A stretch of 64,000 nt of DNA, taken from NCBI GenBank assembly GCA_963693315.1, contig OY856186.1:304745879-304809878 (forward strand), in the 5' to 3' direction. Under the pieces are notes generated by a model. It had not been told where the DNA came from. It ran no database searches and saw nothing but the letters and a program-made list of their open reading frames with translations. A program made the position numbers and the translations under genes. Positions 22,350 through 33,963 of this stretch are shown piece by piece; within the stretch, counting starts at the first letter, position 1, and every line of letters starts with the position of its first letter. Origin of the DNA: Diogma glabrata. Its lineage: Eukaryota; Arthropoda; Insecta; Diptera; Cylindrotomidae.

Positions 22350-23434
22350 CTCAGATATATATAAAAGAAAACAAAAATATTAAAATATAGACAATAGTTA
22401 CATATAACAAAAAAACTGTCAGATTTTGTAGTTAGCAAACAAAAAAGTATTTTAATTGAAAGTGAAGAGTGAAAAATTACAAGAATAATAGAAAACTATT
22501 AAAACTATGAAACTGTTTTAAAATACATATATGTTATTTTATTTTTTTTAATTTTATAGAATTTTTTGTGTGTTTAGTGTTGTGAAAGAAAACTGCTTGT
22601 TGTTTTTATTATAATTAATTTTTGTATTATTTTTTGTTATTCTTTTGTGATTGAATTAATTTTAATAAATTAAAGATTTTTGTTATACAATTGACCAGTG
22701 ACTCGTAGATTTTTGTTTGTATAATGGGTTAGTTAAAAAAAAATTTCAATCACATAACTGACATTAGATAACTTTGTATAATAAAATTTATTTAAAAATA
22801 ATAATTTTTAATTTTATTTCATTTTTGTAAATAATTCATGTTCCAAATATAACATTTAAAAAAACACTAATTTATAATTACATTTTGAGGAGTTGTCGAG
22901 GATCATAATAAAAAATATGTTTCCTTTAATGCAATAAAAAATACGAGTTTTTATTAAAATCCTTTTAGGTTTTTTTTTAAAAATAAGGGTATGAATTATG
23001 AAACTGAAAGATTTAATATGGATGAACTAGGTAGGCAGGCCAGCTGGAGTTAATTTCCCTGATTATCTAGCAATTAAAGAGCTTAAGCGGTAATGAAATG
23101 AATCTCAGTCATGTTACTATCCGTCACAAAGCATCGCGACATAGAACTTATTATTATTATTATTATTATTATTATCTGCAAAGCTACTAAGTAGCGATAT
23201 GATTTTTTTTGAAAAGTATTCGATTGCTTTCATTCTTGGTTTTAAGAACAAGGTGTTACTAAATCATTCGTTCTGAGATGTTAATGAGAACAAACTTGGA
23301 TTTTTTTTATTTTTTTAACGAACGGATAGCTAAACACAAAATCTTAGCACATGTAAATGACATAAGCCAATAGTTTATGATAGGCTAGAGAAAATAAAAA
23401 TAAAATAAGAGATAATTAAGAAATAAAAATTGAT
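22350..23434. other. Wnt 3' UTR and unassigned flank, with an (ATT)n tract
   Basis: Presumed 3' UTR followed by AT-rich DNA. A short perfect TTA/ATT triplet array runs from about 23,148 to 23,176. No ORF or element was recognised. Confidence 0.5.
22664..22669 (+). promoter_or_regulatory. Candidate Wnt polyadenylation signal
   Basis: AATAAA lies 315 bp after the stop codon. It is the first clear hexamer downstream in this AT-rich sequence, so chance occurrence cannot be excluded. Confidence 0.4.
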
Positions 23435-23555
23435 GACGACACCAGTGTCGGATCAAGGTATTTCTGCGACGGCTGCAGATTAGGTAAATGGCGCCCTCAA
23501 ATTTAATTATATTGTAATAAAATATATTTAAAAAAAAATTCTGTACTTGTTTTAT

Positions 23556-23632
23556 TACGAAGTGTTGTGTAATAGCCATTAGAATATGTGTCACTGTCAC
23601 AGCAACACATAGACAGCTTTTAATATCTAGGT
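23556..23632 (-). repeat. Isolated LINE-A-type 3' tail fragment
   Basis: It carries the same order of blocks as the LINE-A 3' UTR (gtgttgtgtaatag, agaatatgtgtcac, aacacata, tctaggtccc), without any coding part. It is nested in the hAT element. Confidence 0.65.
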
Positions 23633-25079
23633 CCCATCATGCGTTATCAAGTATTCTCAAGTAATGGACGCTATTAATAATTGAATCGAGAATAGTTTTT
23701 TTGGTTTTTTATGGTTTTTTAAAAATAATGATTAAATATGAAAATTAAAAATAACATTAATTAATAATTTGTAAAAAAGAATAATTATAAAATAAAAATA
23801 AAAAATAAATGTATAAAATATACAAATAAAAATATACAAATAAAGTTACTCTCCATTAGTCTTTTTCATCTTTTTTTCTAGCCAAAATAGAACGAGAAAC
23901 CATGATTAATTTTCTAAAGAAAGAGTAGGACGAATATCACAATTTTTCATGGAAAAAATATTTTATAGGATTGGAATTGTGACATTTCACCATTATTTTT
24001 AATAAACATCTAATTTCATTATATATTTTTAACATTGTCGTATCCAACATAGACTGTATAGTAATTTTAAATATATTTTTTCAGTGTAAAATTCGTCTTT
24101 TTCCATAAAAAAAGTCTTGCTCTATAGACTTTTTTTTATAGTAGAACACTTTTTTATAGTATATCACTTTTTAAAACAAAAAAAAGTGGAAAATAAAAAA
24201 AAGACATGGAATAAATAAAAAGTCTTCATCTTTTTTCCTTTCGCACTTATATATGATTTTCATATCTTCTATTACACAAAATAAAAAGACGAGAATAAAA
24301 GACTAATGGAGAATGACCTTTATACTAAATAAATAATCACATATGTTCACTTTCATGGCTTTTTTTCAGAAACTCTTTTATTACCGGTTCGTATTCGAAT
24401 AAATAAGAAATTTCAGATTCAACTGTATAAGATAAAAAGCAACTACCTAGTTTCTCTCGGCACATTCTTGATCGCCTGGGGCGTGCTAAGTTTTAATTTA
24501 GAAAAGATCTTGCATGTTGTGCAAGTATAGAGGGTTCAAAATTTTTTTAACGGAGTTAAGTTTATGTTATGAAAGTTTATGTTGATGTTGTAAAACTTTG
24601 ATGTTCTCGCAGAGTTTTATATCATCAACATCGCTAACAGATCAGTATGATTTTGTTAAAATTAATTCTACATTCCAAATATTCGAAAATGTAATCCCTG
24701 TTCTAGTTTATAAACTAAAATATATTATATAACAAGCAAATTCTATAACAATTTGCTCATCCATATTTTATAAGAATCAATCATTCAATGTAATAAATTA
24801 ATATCAAAATCAATTTGAAGAAAAGGAAATTTTGTGAAGGATTTAGATCTAATATTTTATTATTTTATTATTAATATTCAAAATCTGTGCTGTTCAACAT
24901 TCGCATTTGACTTGGATTCGATATATTCGGTTTGCTTTTTCGCTACTATAATTACTTATCTAAAATCTATATTCGCCATTTTTATGCAAAGAAATATGTA
25001 CATTCAATTACATTCAAGTCACACTTTGTATCATTTAAAAAACAACATTAAATTTTCTGGAAAGAAGATCGTTTCACAA

Positions 25080-25560
25080 AATTAGACTGCAAATATATTT
25101 AAAGCATCGATAAACCCTTTTGCCTCATCTTCGCTAAACATCATTTCGAATTTCAATTAAAGTATTATAAAATTCTACGATTTGAAATCTAAGAGGTTTT
25201 TGTAGCCGATTCTCAGTCCCAAAAAGTTTCATAAGCTGGCTTTAAACTAAGCCTTTTATCTGCTGCCTAAGAAGATCAAAACGACAAACCGATTTCGGAA
25301 AATATGCGTATAGTTGAAACAATTGAATATAGTTGGAAAAATTAAGAATTTTTCCAGAAGATGCCGCCGCACCATTTATAACAAGATTTAAAGAATGAGC
25401 AGTACATGGTATAAAAGTTGCCCTAAGCAGCTTTATTCGATTTTAAACTGCAGCATTTTTCCCTTCAAGTAGGTTCCGTTATCAAATCTTTGATCTCTTA
25501 TGTTATTCAATGAGATCTTCATTTCAGTAAGCTCAATTAATAATGTATTCATGGAATAAA
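25080..25560 (-). pseudogene. hAT transposase fragment (ZMYM/TTF-type)
   Basis: With several stops and shifts, the minus strand reads DQRFDNGTYLKGK, then FIPCTAHSLNLVINGAAAS, followed by an F-x2-Y-x-LF section. These correspond to the catalytic-core region of ZMYM-like hAT transposases, where a GxxYDNGxxMxGK and a PCxxHSLNLV motif are expected. The location between matching hAT ends supports the call. No continuous frame remains, so it is inactive. Confidence 0.75.
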
Positions 25561-26236
25561 ATCAAACGAAATGTTTACAGATTTCCTTTTTATCAGCAGC
25601 ATTTTGTTTTTTAAGATTTGGATAACTAAACAATAAATCCTATAATATAATCAAATCAATAGATAAACATAGACCAATATTTAATGATAAGATGTAGAAA
25701 ATAAAATTTATATAAGAGGTCAAGAACATAAAAATATTATTAATTAAAAATTATTTGTAGAAAAAAACTTAAATTGGGTTCCGTGCTCGGGTCGAGTACT
25801 TCTTAATACTCCTTAATCATGTGAATCATTGTCTTCCTTAATAATAAAAGCTTACATATAGTTAATTAAATAGAAAAAGGAAAACTGCATATGAAAAGAG
25901 CTCATTTGCCAGCTCCCGTAAAATAAAACCTTGGCTGGTAATATCTCACTGCAATGACAATATCTCACGTTAAATCGTATGTCAATAGTATCGACATAAG
26001 TACGCGAGGCTGTCACGCCCGTAGATCAAAAATTAAAACAAATATACAAATTTTGATACAAAACTAAATTTTGCTTTTTATATAGAAAAATAAAATTTGA
26101 TTTCCCTCAAAATTTTTTTAAGCACCAAAACAAAAAAGTAATCAAATTTAAAACAAAACTCAATTTTGGCGCCTTTTTTTGACGCCTGATGCGGTCGCTC
26201 CTTTGCACCCTTGGTTTATCCGGCCCTGGATGGCAC

Positions 26237-26755
26237 GAAATTGCTTGTTCGAAGAAACTACCAGACATATAACTTTATATATGGGCCTTAATCATTGATT
26301 AGACAAAGAAAATTTTTATGTTTGTTATAAAACAAACATAATAAAACAACAACAATAAACTGCGAATTATAAACACTATAGAACGCATGTTGTTAAGGGA
26401 CTTAGGCTTTAAAAGGTTTGTATGTGTTGTGACATATATTGTAGAATTACAAATTTTATTTTTAAAAAAATTTCACCAAACCAATTAATCATGTTTAAAT
26501 CATCGATTATTTTTATAATTTATTGTAAGCGAAAATTATGTGCAAAAAAGATTGAATATCTGAAATTCACCATGAAAATTATTTGGTAAAAATCTTTCAG
26601 TTTCTCTACAAACATTAGTTGTCATCTTCATATTTCCCAAATCATCGCGTAAACATTTAGACAATTGTCAATTACTAAAACAACTGCAAAACTAGCTATA
26701 TTATAATATTGTTTCATTGAACAATGTAATATTTAAAAAAAAATGAGGAGGAAGG
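26237..26755. other. Unassigned flank with a plus-strand LINE tail fragment (about 26,396-26,452)
   Basis: The block 'ttaggctttaaaaggtttgt' followed by 'tgtgttgtgacatat' is the LINE-A-type 3' tail in the opposite orientation from the one at 23.6 kb. The rest is AT-rich and unassigned. Confidence 0.5.
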
Positions 26756-27345
26756 TTCGAGGTCATCCGAAACAAGAAAAATGAGAAGTGGAATTTTTTT
26801 CTGAGAAATTTCCAACCATACCTTTGAATTGAAAAAATTCCAATTACTTCTTTACTTACTTGAGCTTAATTGATCTCAAAAAATCCTCAAAAAATTTAAA
26901 TTCCTTTAATGTAGTCTAATATAAATACATATAGTACTACAAATTGATCAAGTCTCAGCCGCAATAATCAATAATGACTATACGCAATTGTGACTTAGGA
27001 TGTTAATTAGAATAGAAATATTCCCCATTCTATGAATTCACACAAAGTATTGTCTAGAAATTTAATGCAAAAAATCCCATTTAATGTAAAAACATTTCCA
27101 TAATATGGAAATAAATAAGTGATGAGATGTTTCAACTTTGAAATTGTCTTCGCCTCAATGGCGTAATCGACAGCGTGTCTGCCTAAAAATTCGAACCAGA
27201 TACTAAGGAGAATTCATCCGAAACACGAGAAATGAGAAGTGGAGTTTTTTTCTGAGAAATTTCCAAGCATACTTATGAATTGAAAAAAAATTCAATTACT
27301 TCTTTACTTACTTGAGTTTAATTGATTTGAAAAAATCCTAAATAA
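26756..27345 (+). mobile_element. Dimeric tRNA-related retroposon, plus-strand copy
   Basis: Two related units lie in tandem, separated by a unique linker. Unit 1 keeps only its body (from 'ggttcgaggtcatccgaaac' at about 26,752). Unit 2 begins near 27,151 with a tRNA-like section (gcctcaatggcgtaatcg resembling box A), then repeats the body 'catccgaaacacgagaaatg...cttacttgag'. The unit order and linker match the copy at 49,405-50,160 in inverted orientation. The linker is not tRNA-like. The first tRNA-like head is lost or diverged here. Confidence 0.65.
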
Positions 27346-28258
27346 ATTTAAAAAACGTTTTATCGGTGTAGTAAGTTATATTGGTTAAATTGAAGTTACA
27401 ACCGAGGAATTCAATACCGTGGTAAAATTTCCCTGTGTAGTTGTATAAAAATCAGACAAACACGATATATCGGTTTTTAGATCGGCATCAAATTTTTTTT
27501 AAAATTGAAGTTTTTTTTCACTGAGTTTTATATAAGCTCCAGAAGATAGCACAACAGCTGAAATCAACCGAAAAAAGTGTTTCAATAGAAATATTTTTAA
27601 AATTATTAATTTTGTTCCGTCAACTGTCAAGTACCAACAGAGTGTTCCACAAAGTCCATTAAACCAAACACCATAGAGAAAAACAAATATATTGCTATGA
27701 TTATTAAAAATATTTTTATTTTAATCCTATACAACAAATCTCTGCACAAAGTCTAGACATTTTATTGTTAATTGACAAGCACCTTGCCATACATGACAGC
27801 AGTATTCCATATAGATCAATCCCATGTCACCGCAACATCAATGCTCCTGACGCCCTCTGATTTCGATTAAATTTCATACAGATAGCCGACGACAAAATAA
27901 AAATAGCATTTCTTTCGAAAAAAAATTTCGCTCTGGGGATGACGGTAGGGGATTACGATTTTACAAAACATGACTAATGGTGCGGGCTCTCAGTATAAAA
28001 ATAAATATAATTTTATAAATCTATGTTGCCAAATCAGATTTTAGTATAAACGCTGAGTGACACTTCTACTCTACCAGTCATGGAAAATGACTGTGTTATG
28101 GAATAGGAGGTAAATTGAAACGAAGTGCTCATCAATATACAATGTCTAACAGGAGAAAAAAAAGTACCTGTAATGGTGGTACCTGTATTTATTGATTGAT
28201 GAGCACCTTGATTGATGAGCGCCATTGATGAGCACCTTAGTCATAATAGACCACTTTG
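27346..28258. other. Unassigned, with a small LINE remnant at about 27,775-27,830
   Basis: On the minus strand near 27,780-27,830 the words YMEYCCHVWQGA match the MEYCCQVWGAA segment in the C-terminal part of LINE-A, a very short decayed fragment. At 28,195-28,240 the phrase 'ttgatgagcacctt' is repeated three times. Otherwise I see nothing. Confidence 0.45.
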
Positions 28259-28547
28259 TTCAATATCACAAAAAAACTAATCAGTTCCTTGCCATACATA
28301 GTTAGGCAACATAAACTAGCATTTAGGCAACAACATTTAGAACAACAATATTTAGAACAACATTTAGTTCCTTACCATACATAGTTGCATCTTTTTCCAA
28401 AGCGTCATTAAAATTCATTCTCAAACGAATGCTTAATGCTCCCAACGAAGATTGAAAACATGGTGGGAAAAACCACCTGTTCCATCTTGGACCCCCCAAC
28501 CCTTTATCCAAAGTACTCCAAAAGCTGATAAAATCTTGCTCATGATA
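28259..28547 (-). repeat. Rep-A, distal half of a copy split by LINE-D
   Basis: Reading the minus strand, this is the Rep-A block 'gattttatcagcttttgga', 'tggataaagggttggggggt' and 'tgatgtt/agcattcgtttga' as in copy b. It continues from the other half at 34,210-34,650 if LINE-D and one 13-bp duplication are removed. Confidence 0.65.
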
Positions 28548-28827
28548 CTTGAAAGCTTTTTATTTTTTTTTTTTTTTTTTTTATTTAAAGGCTTAGCTCC
28601 TGTTTTGGAGCCATATTGCCCATCAATTTATAAGTATCAATTTATAAGTATCTATTATTACGTTATCAATTACAATTATATAAATAAAAAATTTTCATTT
28701 CTTAAGTACAATAAAATCTATGAAATTTTATAGGTGAAAATATAGTCGTTGGAAAACTTTCCCATATTCAAGAACAACTTGCTCTTTCACGCACCTTTCA
28801 TTTGTAGATCCAATTGTTCATACACAT

Positions 28828-31800
28828 TCAAACTTCTATCCCACTCATTCTAATAAACTCATACACCTCATTTGCCATTCTATCTATTTTTAAGATTTCA
28901 GTCAAACTTCTTCCACTCTGGAGGACATTGTACTGCGATCTGATTTGGTCGTGCACCGGACACACCAGAATCAGATGCTCAATATCCTCCACCACACCAC
29001 ATCTTTCACACAAATTATTTTCACTCAGATGACGTTTGTACAGACACTCCTTCCAATTGCCATAGTTCATTCTTATCCTTTCAATCGTTCTTATCATTCT
29101 AGTACTTCCCTTGAGGTCCTTATAATAAGGTTTTTTCAAAGGAGTACTCTCTAGCTCTCTGTACTTTTTGCCTTTCACTTGACTTTTACTCTCATATTCA
29201 ATCTCCCATTTGCTCCAAATCATATCCTGAAACATCCTAAGTACATCTCTTGCATCCTTCTTTTCATACACAATGGCTTGCTCATTCAAACTGCCCCTTT
29301 TCGCTAACATATCAGCTCTTTCATTCCCAGTGATCCGACAGTGTGCTGGTATCCATTGTATGGATACGTCACACTGCTGTCCTCTCACTAGCTCATATAT
29401 CATATCCACATATACATTGCCCTGGCTACCTCCTCCGTTTTGTAGCAAGATCATTCCACTCTTGGAATCAGAGAATATTACTATTCTCCTCATCCTTTCA
29501 TTTAATCCCAACTTGATTCCTTCATACATTCCAATCAACTCAGCATTCATTATACAGATGCCATTCTCCATTTTACCCGAGTATTCATAGTTTGTGGCAG
29601 GCACAAACACACCCACCCCACATCCATCTTCATTCACACTAGCATCTGTATAGACAACAAAATATGCATGATACAACAGTTTAACACTCAACCACAGTCT
29701 TTTGACTATGGTTTCATTCATTTCATTCTTGTTATGTTTCCCAAAGTCCAAACACACTACAAGGTTTGCAGGTTTAACCCCTGGACCTTTATTTCCAATT
29801 GAACAGAACTCGTTTAGGTTGTCGGTCAAAATGGTTGTCCTATACATGTTTTTAAAAGGGGGTTTGATCTGCAACCTTGTTAACATTTCCTCAATTAGTT
29901 GATTTTTGTTCGTTTTCATTCGCACTATCTCTCTTACTGTGATCCACTCTCCTTTATAATCAAGTGGTGAATCACCAACTTCCGAATAAAGACAGTGGAT
30001 TGGGGTCGAATTTATCACTCCCAATACCATCCTTACACATGCATTCTCAACTTTCATCAACTTACGAAAACCAACTACAGAACCATCACCATACACTCCT
30101 ATTCCATACGCAATTTTTGTGGAAACTAACGCCTTTCTTAACATATCAGTCACTCCAGGGTGAGCTCCCCATTTTGGTTTGCTCACCCTTTTGATCACAT
30201 TCAATCTTTTCTTACACTCATCGGCCAGGAACTCCATGTGTTTCTTAAAGTTCAAGCGCCGATCGATCCAAATACCCAAATACTTAACCACATTCATTTG
30301 TTCAATCCTATCGTTCTCAATTCTCACATCTAATACTATTTGTGGTCCCATTCTAAAACTCATGCAGCTACATTTATTCACGTTCACTTTGAGATTTAAG
30401 CTCTTCAGTTTTAACACAACCTGGTTCACACCCTGTTGTGCTTTCTGAATCGCTTGATCTGCAGACCTACCCATTCCAATGATAACGATATCATTTGCAA
30501 ATTGCAGAATGATTAACTCGCTGTCGCTGTTCTGGTGTATTTCCCTTGTATATAGATTAAACAAAGTTGGCGAAATTTTACTACCTTGTGGCAGTCCTAA
30601 TCCCACCTCCTCCATCAATCTAAACGTTTTTCCATTCAGTATTATTCTCCTTCCACTCATAAACTCATATATCCAATCAGTCCATTTCTTCGGAAATCCC
30701 AAGTCGATAAGGACTTGAATTAATTTCCTAGGAACGACATAATCATATGCTCTCTCAACATCCAAAAATACCGTTACAATCTTTCTTTTATCCTTTCTCA
30801 CTTCCCATACAAACTTCTCCACACACTCTACTGCAGAGTGTTTCTTTCTAAAACCATATGTCGTATCTGGTAACAAACTATTCTCATTTATAAATTTCTC
30901 CATTCGCTCTTTCAGCATTCCATTCACCAATTTCATTAAAACATTCAACATACAAATGCCCTTATAGTTTGTTGCCACTTCAGGATCCTTGTCCTTCTTG
31001 GGTATCGGAACCACTCTGCATTCTTTCCATTTATCCGGTATTTTATTTTTCATCCATGTCTCATTGAGTACGGTAAGCAAATTTTGTTTTGCTTCCGTAC
31101 TCAACTTCTGAATCATTCTGAAGTTCACTTTGTTTGTCCCTGGAGTAGTAGGTTTTGACTTGCCCAATACTTCCATGAACTCACTCCATTCAAACGGTCC
31201 ACTCATATCTTCTCTTACATTTCCATTGTCATTCAGGAGAATCCCATTCAAAGTATCATCCACATTTTCCATCATTCTCATAAATTCAGAACCTTTCTCA
31301 CGGTCTTCCAAAACCACATTCCTTCCACCAACTTTCATTCCTCGCACTCTATTGAACTTTTGCCATACATCCCTTGTTGTCGTTCTTTGTGTCATTTCTG
31401 ATACAAAATTTCGCCAACATTTTCTTTTCGCTTTACGGATGGCTTTCTTTAACTTCGCTGTCATTCTTGACAGCGTAATTCTGTTTTCGGTGCAAATGCA
31501 CCGGTTAAAGTCTCGTAAGGCCATCCGCTTCTTTTCATACCAGTACTGGATCTCATTATTCCACCACGCTTTCACTCGAATATCTTTCATATCAACTGTT
31601 CTAACACATATTTCATTCATTTTCTCTATTTCATTTTCAAGTTGTTCCGCATTCGCAACATCATTCATTCTGAGAATCTCATCCATTCGCTCCACCCATT
31701 TCTTCTCATTCATCAGTTCCCTTTTGTCCTTATAGAGCCTATTATCTCTCACATTCATTTCGATCATGTAATGATCCCCACCCAAATTCTCTTCGCTAAC

Positions 31801-32423
31801 GTTCCAAGTAATCTCAGGTGCTAGCTCGATCGAAACCAAAGAGACGTCGATCGCACTAGCTACTCCACTAGCTACTCCACTAGCTACTCCACCAAAATAA
31901 CCAAATCGCTATCTTGAATGAGGCCACTCAACTGGGTACCTCTCGCACAATTTCTCATACATCCCCACATTCGTGCATGCGCATTCATATCTCCACCAAT
32001 TATGAGATCACTTTTTCCTCTCGTCCATTCAAACAACTATTGTTGATCCTTCAAGGCACACTCTCTCTGTTCCGCATTTACTGCTGGGGGTACATACACA
32101 CTCACTAGTAATAGATTTCTGTCCAAATTTTCCGTTTGTGCAGCAATAGCTTCCATAAATTCAAAGATTGGTAGATCGACATTATGGAGTCGCACACTGG
32201 ATTTAGCCAGTATAGCTACTCCACCATAGCCGTCACCTCTGGGTTTAGACAGGAATCTATAACCAGGCATTCGAAACGTCTTATCAGCACGCTCCCACGG
32301 TTCACTAACAAGCACAACATCCATACTAGTCTCCGCCAGACAAATCCGCAGCATATCACGCTTAGCGTAAACGCTTTGCGAATTTATCTGGCCGACACTC
32401 AATCGTTGTTCAGATCTACTCAT
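28828..32423 (-). pseudogene. LINE-D ORF2: endonuclease, reverse transcriptase, RNase H, zinc knuckle (disabled)
   Basis: Read from 32423, it starts with an AP endonuclease (VGQINSQSVYAKRD, LVSEPW, GGDMNAHARMWG, SAIDVSL, GGDHYMI). A nonsense TAG at 32037-32039 interrupts it, with the same frame continuing to 31884, where a shift into the downstream frame occurs beside a 12-bp triplicated repeat. From there 1,000 codons are open. The RT has NYKGICMLNVLMK, TYGFRKKHSAVE, FLDVERAYDYV, GLPQGSKISPTLF and FANDIVI. RNase H follows with TDAS, NAELIGMYEG, FSDSKSG and GNERADMLAK, so its D-E-D-D set is intact. A terminal C-x2-C-x7-H-x4-C knuckle ends the protein. The first catalytic Asp of the RT box is Asn (codon AAT at 30493-30495). 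RNase H presence and knuckle place it in the I/R1 group. Confidence 0.9.
31857..31892. repeat. 12-bp repeat in three tandem copies inside LINE-D ORF2
   Basis: The unit tagctactccac occurs three times in a row. On the coding strand it provides TAG codons in one frame, and the ORF2 frame changes here. It probably arose by slippage. The net change in frame must include at least one further small indel, because three 12-bp units preserve phase. Confidence 0.8.
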
Positions 32424-32553
32424 TCATTTCTCCTTTTATTCGCACATACATCGGGATCATGCATACAAGTTTTCTTGATAAAAGGGAAAATTGACCATCG
32501 TCAATTTTCCCTTTACTTTTTGGAGATATAATGTCCATCGACACCATATCTCT

Positions 32554-33963
32554 TTACTCTACCACCATATAAACCTCTAGGGTTTCCCCTAGAATGTCTC
32601 TCTCGGTTTCGTTTAAATATGAAACCGGTTGGGGTTTCGGTAATGTGTTTTGTGTAGTATTTGCTTCTAAATTATTGTTTAAACTTTTGCTTGTTGTTGT
32701 TTGATTGTTTTTTTGTATTTGTGTTCTTGCTTGTAGTAGTTGCTTTTGTGGTACAGTTACTGTTTGTGGTAATGTTGCTGGTTTTGTTTGTTGACTGTTC
32801 TGTTGTTTTGGTTGTAAAAGTGTTTGCTGTTGAGTTGCTGTTTGTTCATGATTATTTGGTGTGTGTTCTAATGGTAAAATATTTTTACAAATTTGTTTTG
32901 GTTCTCGCTGCTGACTTTGAGTTTCTTGTAATTGGTTGTGTGCTTGTTGTTTTACTTGTTGCTTTGGCTTCTCTTGATGTTGTGTTGATCCTCTCGACTC
33001 CCGTAAACATTCTGCATATTGGTTGTTATATCTCTCCATATTGTTCGAATGAGTTCTGAAATATATGTCCTTAGCTCTATGATATGTCACTCTTTCACTT
33101 GTTCGAATGATAGCTATCTGTTTTTCTCTTGCGAAAATTGGACACTCCCTACTGCTGCTAGCATGCTCTTCTGAGCAGTTGGCACATTTAATCTTCTCAC
33201 ACTTGTCAGCATGTGTATCTGCCTCAACTTCAGCGCATTTGCCACAGATCGCGGCTCTCGTACATCGAAGTTTTGAATGTCCAAACCTTTGGCAGTTGTA
33301 GCACCTTAATGGATTTGGTACGTACATCCTGACCTCCGTTTTTACAAATCCAGCCATGATCTCCTTAGGTCGGTTGATTGTAGAAAACGTCAATATGTGC
33401 ATTGGTGTGGGTTCTCTTTTTTGGTTTACGAACTTAGTGATCTTCTGGACTTTGATCACTTTTTGCTTTTTAAGTCCTTCGAGAATTTCCTCTTCCGATT
33501 CAAACTTCAATTCTGAACAAAAAATTACCCCCTTTGATGAATTCAAGTATTCATGTTCACTCACTTGAATTGGTATAGTACCGCCCAACATCTTAGCTTT
33601 CAATAGTGCACGCCCACCTTGCTCTTTACTTGTTAATATCAAAAGGTCACCACTTCTTAACCTCTGGATCTCTTTGGTGTAAGTAGTGATCATCTCTATT
33701 CCTTTTGATATTAAAAAAACGGACACTTCATTAAAACTTTTCCCTTCGCCTAGATGCTTCATTACGTAGTATTTCTCATCTTCTTCATTTTTGCTAGTAA
33801 ATACTCCTGTATTCAACACTCGATCTCCATTCTCTCTTTTTATTCTCTTCCGGTCGTCTAATCTTGGAAAATCTTCCATATTTTCCAAAACCGAGAATCG
33901 GTTCACCGTATCCACCATTCTGCCACCTATGGGCAGACTTCCCGCCGTTTCACCAAACTTCAC
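32554..33963 (-). CDS. LINE-D ORF1, gag-like protein with zinc knuckles
   Basis: This 469-residue frame is intact. A central region from about residue 70 has an RNA-binding-like fold character (VFLISKGIEMITTYTKEIQ, then a region with RPKEIMAGFVKTEVRMYVPNP). Three Cys/His knuckles follow, as CYNCQRFGHSKLRC, CGKCAEVEADTHADKC and CANCSEEHASSSREC. The C-terminal third is Gln/Thr/Pro-rich and probably disordered. This is the standard ORF1 organisation of I/R1-group LINEs, where the protein packages element RNA. The start Met at 33963 follows the 5' UTR. There is no stop within the frame, unlike ORF2. Confidence 0.88.
   Translation of the reverse strand: MKFGETAGSLPIGGRMVDTVNRFSVLENMEDFPRLDDRKRIKRENGDRVLNTGVFTSKNEEDEKYYVMKHLGEGKSFNEVSVFLISKGIEMITTYTKEIQRLRSGDLLILTSKEQGGRALLKAKMLGGTIPIQVSEHEYLNSSKGVIFCSELKFESEEEILEGLKKQKVIKVQKITKFVNQKREPTPMHILTFSTINRPKEIMAGFVKTEVRMYVPNPLRCYNCQRFGHSKLRCTRAAICGKCAEVEADTHADKCEKIKCANCSEEHASSSRECPIFAREKQIAIIRTSERVTYHRAKDIYFRTHSNNMERYNNQYAECLRESRGSTQHQEKPKQQVKQQAHNQLQETQSQQREPKQICKNILPLEHTPNNHEQTATQQQTLLQPKQQNSQQTKPATLPQTVTVPQKQLLQARTQIQKNNQTTTSKSLNNNLEANTTQNTLPKPQPVSYLNETERDILGETLEVYMVVE

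Larger units (their letters stand above)
23443..26228 (-). mobile_element. Decayed hAT-type DNA transposon with terminal inverted repeats
   Basis: The left end begins CAGTGTCGGATCAAGG and continues to ggcgccc. The right end, read inverted, begins CAGGGCCGGATAAACCAAGG and also reaches ggcgcc. The two ends align over about 55 bases with gaps. The 8-base flanks gacgacac (23435-23442) and gatggcac (26229-26236) match at 6 of 8 positions, as expected for an aged hAT target duplication. A decayed transposase lies inside on the minus strand, together with a nested LINE tail fragment. Confidence 0.8.

Noticed and set aside
24834..25085. 83-codon plus-strand ORF
   Set aside because: Low-complexity, within the decayed hAT element, no family signal.
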